From the NCBI GenBank assembly GCA_034509425.1, contig JAVTVJ010000789.1, positions 372,001 through 436,000 on the forward strand: 64,000 nt of DNA. Direction: 5' to 3'. Shown here in pieces: positions 54,201-60,200 of this stretch (position 1 is the stretch's first letter; every line of letters begins with the position of its first letter). The position numbers were made by a program, and so were the translations under genes. A model generated the notes under the pieces. The model was not told the DNA's origin. It did no database searches and worked only from the letters and a program-made list of their open reading frames with translations. The DNA comes from Eopsaltria australis. Taxonomy: Eukaryota; Chordata; Aves; Passeriformes; Petroicidae.

Positions 54201-57200
54201 TTCTGTTTTATGACAAATATTCATAAAATATTCAGGACCCTTTTTTAGAACATTTACACACTTGATTGTGAAATTTTCCAGCTTCCTGGGGACACAGTAA
54301 ACATATTGGGGTTCTCTTGATGGACTTTTTTCTCTCTTAATTAATACTACGCCACATTAATATTTAATCAGATTTAGTTTTCCTTTCCCCAGAAGTGAAC
54401 CCTATTACATTTGAGGATTTATTTGACAGTATTTAAACAGGGAATTTTTATTCCCTATTATGAAATTGGTTTCCTTTGACACATATATAAAATGACACAT
54501 TATAATCCATTCTTTTATTCCCTCCCCTTGCCCCCAAATCACACACTTTTTCGGTGTCAGTTCTTTTATTTATTTTTACATCCCAAATATCTTACTAACG
54601 ACAAAAGTTGGTGTTTAAATGTTGGGGGTGGGGGTTAAACATCATTTACTCTAAATTTGATTCTGTTTATTTAATAAGGAAGAGAAAAGGATGGGTTTCC
54701 TTGTTAGGAGCAGGAGGTGCTGGAGCCAAGCTGCAGACAGGTAGCAAAGGCAGCAGTCCTGAGATGAGTTTGCTGGTGCTTAACCCTGGAGTTGTTGCTC
54801 CACTCCAGATTTGCTTTGCAGAATCTAATTATTGCAGGGCAGGGTTGCAGGGATCTGAGGAAACACACCTGCATTTGGGGGAGAGGGTTCAGGTTCCTGA
54901 CCTCGGGCCTCTGGGGCTGCAGAGGCTGTGGATTGTCTGAGGAGGAGTTTGATTAACCTTGTGCAGGGCAGAAATCGTGCCAGGCACACTCCTCCAAAGC
55001 TCTGCTGGCTGCCATCTTATTCTGTGATTCATAAAGCACCGCTGGAATGAACTCCAGGGGGAATGCAAAGATGCTGGAATAACAGCTGAGAGTAAGGAGG
55101 AGGCAAAGAATGGAAATGAGGGGAGAAATGTAAAGCAGTTTTGAGTGCAGGTATTAATGCATCCAAGCCACTTATTACACACAGAAAGAGTTAATGTTGC
55201 CTCCTCAAAAGAAGCCTTAAAAATGCATCGAAGCCACTCCTACAGAAACATTTGCTCTGTCTCTGGATGCCTTTCACTGTGCTCTGGAACTCCTGCAGAC
55301 ATGGAAGGGCTCTGGCTGCCCAAAGGCCTGGAGCTCCTTGCTGCTGTGAGTCCATGGAGCTGCTTTGCTTTATCCCAGCTCCAAACCCAGCCCATTGTTC
55401 TGTCAGACAGGCACCAGTGCCTGTTCCCTCTGTGTGAGCTGGTGTGGGGATGCTGCTGAGGCACCAGGCTGGTGGGGTGGGACACAGGAGGGACCCTGTC
55501 ACCTCAGCTGTCTGGGCTGGTGGGGTGGGACACAGGAGGGACCCTGTCACCTCAGCTGTCTGGGCTGGTGGGGTGGGACACAGGAGGGACCCTGTCAGGC
55601 TGTCTGGGCTGGTGGAGCCCAGTTCATCCAGCTGGGGGATGGAAAACATCTCCCAGAGTCATTACTCTGCACTGCTGGTGAGGGGAAGGAACATCTGCAG
55701 CCTCGAAGGATGTTGTTCATCTCCCTCCCCTGGCCAGCAGCCACGTCCTGGGAATAGTGCCCCACTTAGCTGCCTTTTGTAGTTATTCGACAGAGATGCA
55801 TCCATTTGAAAAGATCCAGTGTCTGGAAATAGCTTGTCATGCCATGAATCATGGTAAGAGCTCAATGAGCAAAACACTTGTGCTGATTAACCTGTGCTTT
55901 AGTGTTTATGCAGTGTATTTTCCCTCATGGTTGAAACCTAGAGGGTGAAATTACTTCCCAAAATAGAATCAAGCATCTTTCATCAGGAGATATCCCAGAG
56001 TTTGAAAGAAATCAGTGAATAAAACCTCCCAACAGCTCCTTCCATAAATAAGAGATAAGGATCATTTTATCCATTGCAGAGACATGCAGGAGGAGTATTT
56101 AGGGTGGGGAATAAGCTGTGATTCATGTCCAGTCAGTGGTGCAGCCTCAGCAGAGCCTTTGTAGTCTGGTTACCCATGGGCAAAACACCTGGTGAGAGCT
56201 GCACTGAGCCCTGAACAAGCCTGGGGACAAGGGAGGTGGGATCTGTGTGACCAGGTTTAATGTTTAAGAGGGGATTTGGGGATGCAGAATGTAATTGTGG
56301 GCATACACCGAGCTTGGCATCCTGTGCCTGGTGCTTGAGAAGAGGCTGAGCCAAGGTTTTGGGTTCAAGGTGTCTTTATGCCATAGGGAAGGGGATGTTC
56401 TTTAGGGGAGCTGATTGATCCAAGTCAGTATCTCTGGCTGGAAAGTCAACAGAGACAAAATGGTGAGGGTTTGATCTGGAATTAGGTACTTGGGTTCAAA
56501 TCTGCACCTCCTTGGAGCTGTCGAGTTGGACCAGTAACGTGATCTGTCATATTGAGAAGACCTTTTTGCAATGCAGGTATTTTTTGTGCCTTGACCAAAG
56601 CTGCCATCCCACTCCTGTCTGGTTTGTAAAATCCAGAAGTTTGTACAGCTTTGTGCACTTCTGGGAAATTTTAAAAGCAAATAATGTGGTCAGTTTAGAC
56701 ACTCTTAGAGTTGACCTGAATTCAGGACACATTTTAGAGACGTTTTTGTTCCTTTGCCAGTTCAGTCCATGGTGCCCCCAAGGCTTTTCCATGCATTTGT
56801 GAGAGCTCTGTGATTTCCTTCCCCTCCTGCTTTGGCTGCTCTGTGAATCAAAGGGAGGAGCTTGTGTTTGTGCCAGGGACCACACAAGGATTGTCCCTGT
56901 GGTGGCTTTTTAGGACCTGCTGCATCCTCACACTTCAACCTCATCTCTTTCTCAGCTTTATATTTCAATTACAAAACTTGTAGCCTTTGCATTGTTAGAA
57001 CAGAGTCCTCCAGGAGAGTTGTTCTCCATGGGGAATTGTGCCACAGCATCAGGAACACTGTTGATATCTCCATATGGAGTAAGATGCTCTGTACCTTATG
57101 AAAGGCACTATTATTTCTAGCCTTGAATTTGACATTTTCTGTTTGCCTGCCTGGAAACGGAGGTAACTTTGTGTCTCTTCCTCTCTCTTTCTTTCACTCT

Positions 57201-60200
57201 CTCCTTCCTGTTCTTTAAGCTCTGATTTAGCTGAGGGTCTGTCAAAGTTCTGCCAGCAAAGTTTGCTGTAACTTTGAGATCACACAGGCATCTGATCTTC
57301 ACATTCCTTTTTTTTTTTTTAAAGCAGACTGATGTGGTTCGTTGTAAACTGCCAGGAGCACTTGCTAATTTAGTAGTTAATGACAGTCACAGAGAGTGTT
57401 TTTCTTGCCCCTGGAGAGGTTTTAGACACAGCTGGGGTAGATTTGCCACTATCAATTATGCACAATTTTAAACAAGAATTGGCCAGCAGGGGCCTCTTTT
57501 TTTTTTGCAGAGTGCAGAGCGTGAAGAATGGGAATATGGCAGCTGGTACCTGCCTGCGACAGGGAAGATATATAGGAGTCAAGAAAATAAGGGAAAGATT
57601 AATAGCTTACTATTTTTAAAGTTGCAGTTTCAACTCAGAAGTTTAAAAGCTGCATTAAAAGTGGCCCAGTGGTGGCTGGTGTTGTGGTTTTGTTTTAATT
57701 CGAGCGTCCCAACTTTGTTGCAAAGCTTGGCCTGGCCCTGGTGTAGCCACAAGCACGTCAGTAATCTCTGTTTTTAAAAGCCAGGTGGGGATCAGGATCC
57801 TGGCTCTGATATCCTGTTGTGTTGCTTTTACATCCTTAAATGAAAACAAGGGATGAATTTGATTTAATGATCTCATTTCACAGACAATAGTTCTGTAAAA
57901 AGGACTTGGCTTGGGGACAATCCAGAGCAACTCCAAGTAATGGGAAATGCCAAGGATGAGAATCTGGCCTAAGCAAATAGCTCAGGTCTAGAACAGCCCG
58001 CATCTGGATCCATCTAGGTCAGCCTCATGAAGCAGCTGTGCTTAAATGACAGGACCTGGCTCAGAGGCAGAGCTGCAGCCCTCTGGAGATGTGCAGGCAG
58101 CTGGCAGGGCACTGCAGCCATCCTGGAGAGGGACTGTCCTCAGCAGGAGCATTCCTTCTTCCCTAGCACAGGGATTCCAGGATCCAGGCACACTGCTTCT
58201 CTTACAGCAACACTCACAATATTCCCCTTCACAGGCGTTTGAAGGCAGCGTTGCAATATCCTGGAAACAGGAAAACCACCACAAATAAATTCTTATGAGG
58301 ACAGCACTGAGCACTGCCAGTTGTTAATAACTTGGATTAAGTGGCTTGGTTGCCATCTGGAACAAATGCAGCTCAGGATTAGTCGAATGCTGTTGTGTAG
58401 GTCACAAATCTTCCCTTCACTTATGGCGTGGTTGGGACACATTTTTTCCAAAAATGCTGTCTCACAATCCAGGGTGAAACAACACCTCTGCCACCCCTGC
58501 CATTCCCTCTCCTCCTTCATGTGCCAGGGGAAGCATCAGGACACCCTGGTGACCTCCAGGCTCGGAGATGACACTGTCTGAATAGCCAGAAGCCAGGAGT
58601 GGCTGGAATACTCTCTTGGAATGCCAGATGGCTGCTAGGAAAACAGAGTTATATTCCAGCTGTTAGGGCTGGAATACATTTCATCGCCATCCAAAGGCAG
58701 CAAGTTCTCATTTGACTGGGTACACAGTGAAGGTGTCATCATCATTATTAATTTGTTGGAATTTAATCTCTCTAATGTATCTGGAAGCTGCACTAGATTA
58801 GATAAGTGATGTCAAGTACAGTGAGGAAGAGGCAAGATTCTGACACATGGATTTTTTTTGTGCCTTTTCACGTTTGTGTTCACAGTTTTATCATCTATAA
58901 AAGCTGACAGGGCTGGACCTTTTCCCACATCCCTCTCCTGGGAGATGGAACAAAGGAGGGAGCACAGAGCTGTGCTCAGGAATCACTCAGTGGGAGTCAG
59001 GGGATGTTTGTCCTCAGAGACCTCAGAGGCTGCACCGAGTTTTCCCCACAGTCTCCAGCTGGGTACCAGAGATTTTTGGTTGCCTGTAGGTGGATTCTGA
59101 CCCTGTGGCAATGGAGTGAGGATTCCTGGTGCCCCTGTGCCCAGCCCTCCCCTCCCCTTGCTGCTGACTGACACCACTCCCCTGGCACAGCTGCACTGGG
59201 GGCTGAGGCAGAGGAGCTGTGCTGGATGCTAATCCTGCAGGGTAATGTCGTGTACTTTGATACCAGGCTGTGTTTCCTCTCCTCCCTGTCTACCAATTCT
59301 GATGACATCTGTTTCATATTTCCCCTTGATAGGAGTTGTGACACATTACAACATACAAAGCCTGGCTGATTCCTAAAGTGAGCTTTACAGGGGATGCATT
59401 TATGTGAGAAAACCACGCTCGCTGTGTGGAAAGGGCCAAGCTCTGCTTGGGGAGGAATCCAGTACTTGCAGGGAGCTGTTCCACTTACTGCTGGATCAAG
59501 GTTGTGGGTGCAGCCCTCTGTGTTATGAGGATTTCCAAGAGACATGCAATAAATGTGTCACCTGGGCAGCTGGAGGGTCAGGTTTGTTATGTGATCAGAG
59601 TCACAGCAGCCTGAGAGAGGCACAGAGGCCAAATGTTGCTCAGAAATGCCTTGAGGAGCTGCAGGAGATGTATCAGATAGCCAAGGCTGACACTTCCCAG
59701 CCTGCATCCATGTAAATAGGCTTTACTCATGTGAGTAAACCTCCTGGGACTGCATAATAGACTGTGTGGGGTATGTGTCTCCTTCAAAATGGTAATAAAG
59801 CTTTCTAATTGGAAGTATTTTAAGTCTAGACTGTAGTTCTGTCAGTGGTTTTCCCCTTCATCTTTTTTTTTTCCCTGCTTCTGAACGATTTTAAACTGAC
59901 AGCCCTGGGGAGTGCTGTTTTCTCTTATCTGTGGTGGGTGTGTGGAGTGGCAGGATAAAACATCCCACCTTCCACGGGAAGGACCCTTGGATTGGGATTT
60001 TGTGCTGCTGCACAGTGAATTCTGTGTGTGTGCTGCTGCTCAGTGCACGTGGGGGAAAAAAAAAATCCATATTAGCAGGGATGTCTGCACCCTCCCACAT
60101 CTTCCCCCCACACTCCTCTTTCATGGTGACACCAGGCTGGATAATAAGCAGCATCTTGTTTGGAAAAGAAGGGAGCCTCAGACAAGGCTTTCAGAGTTCA

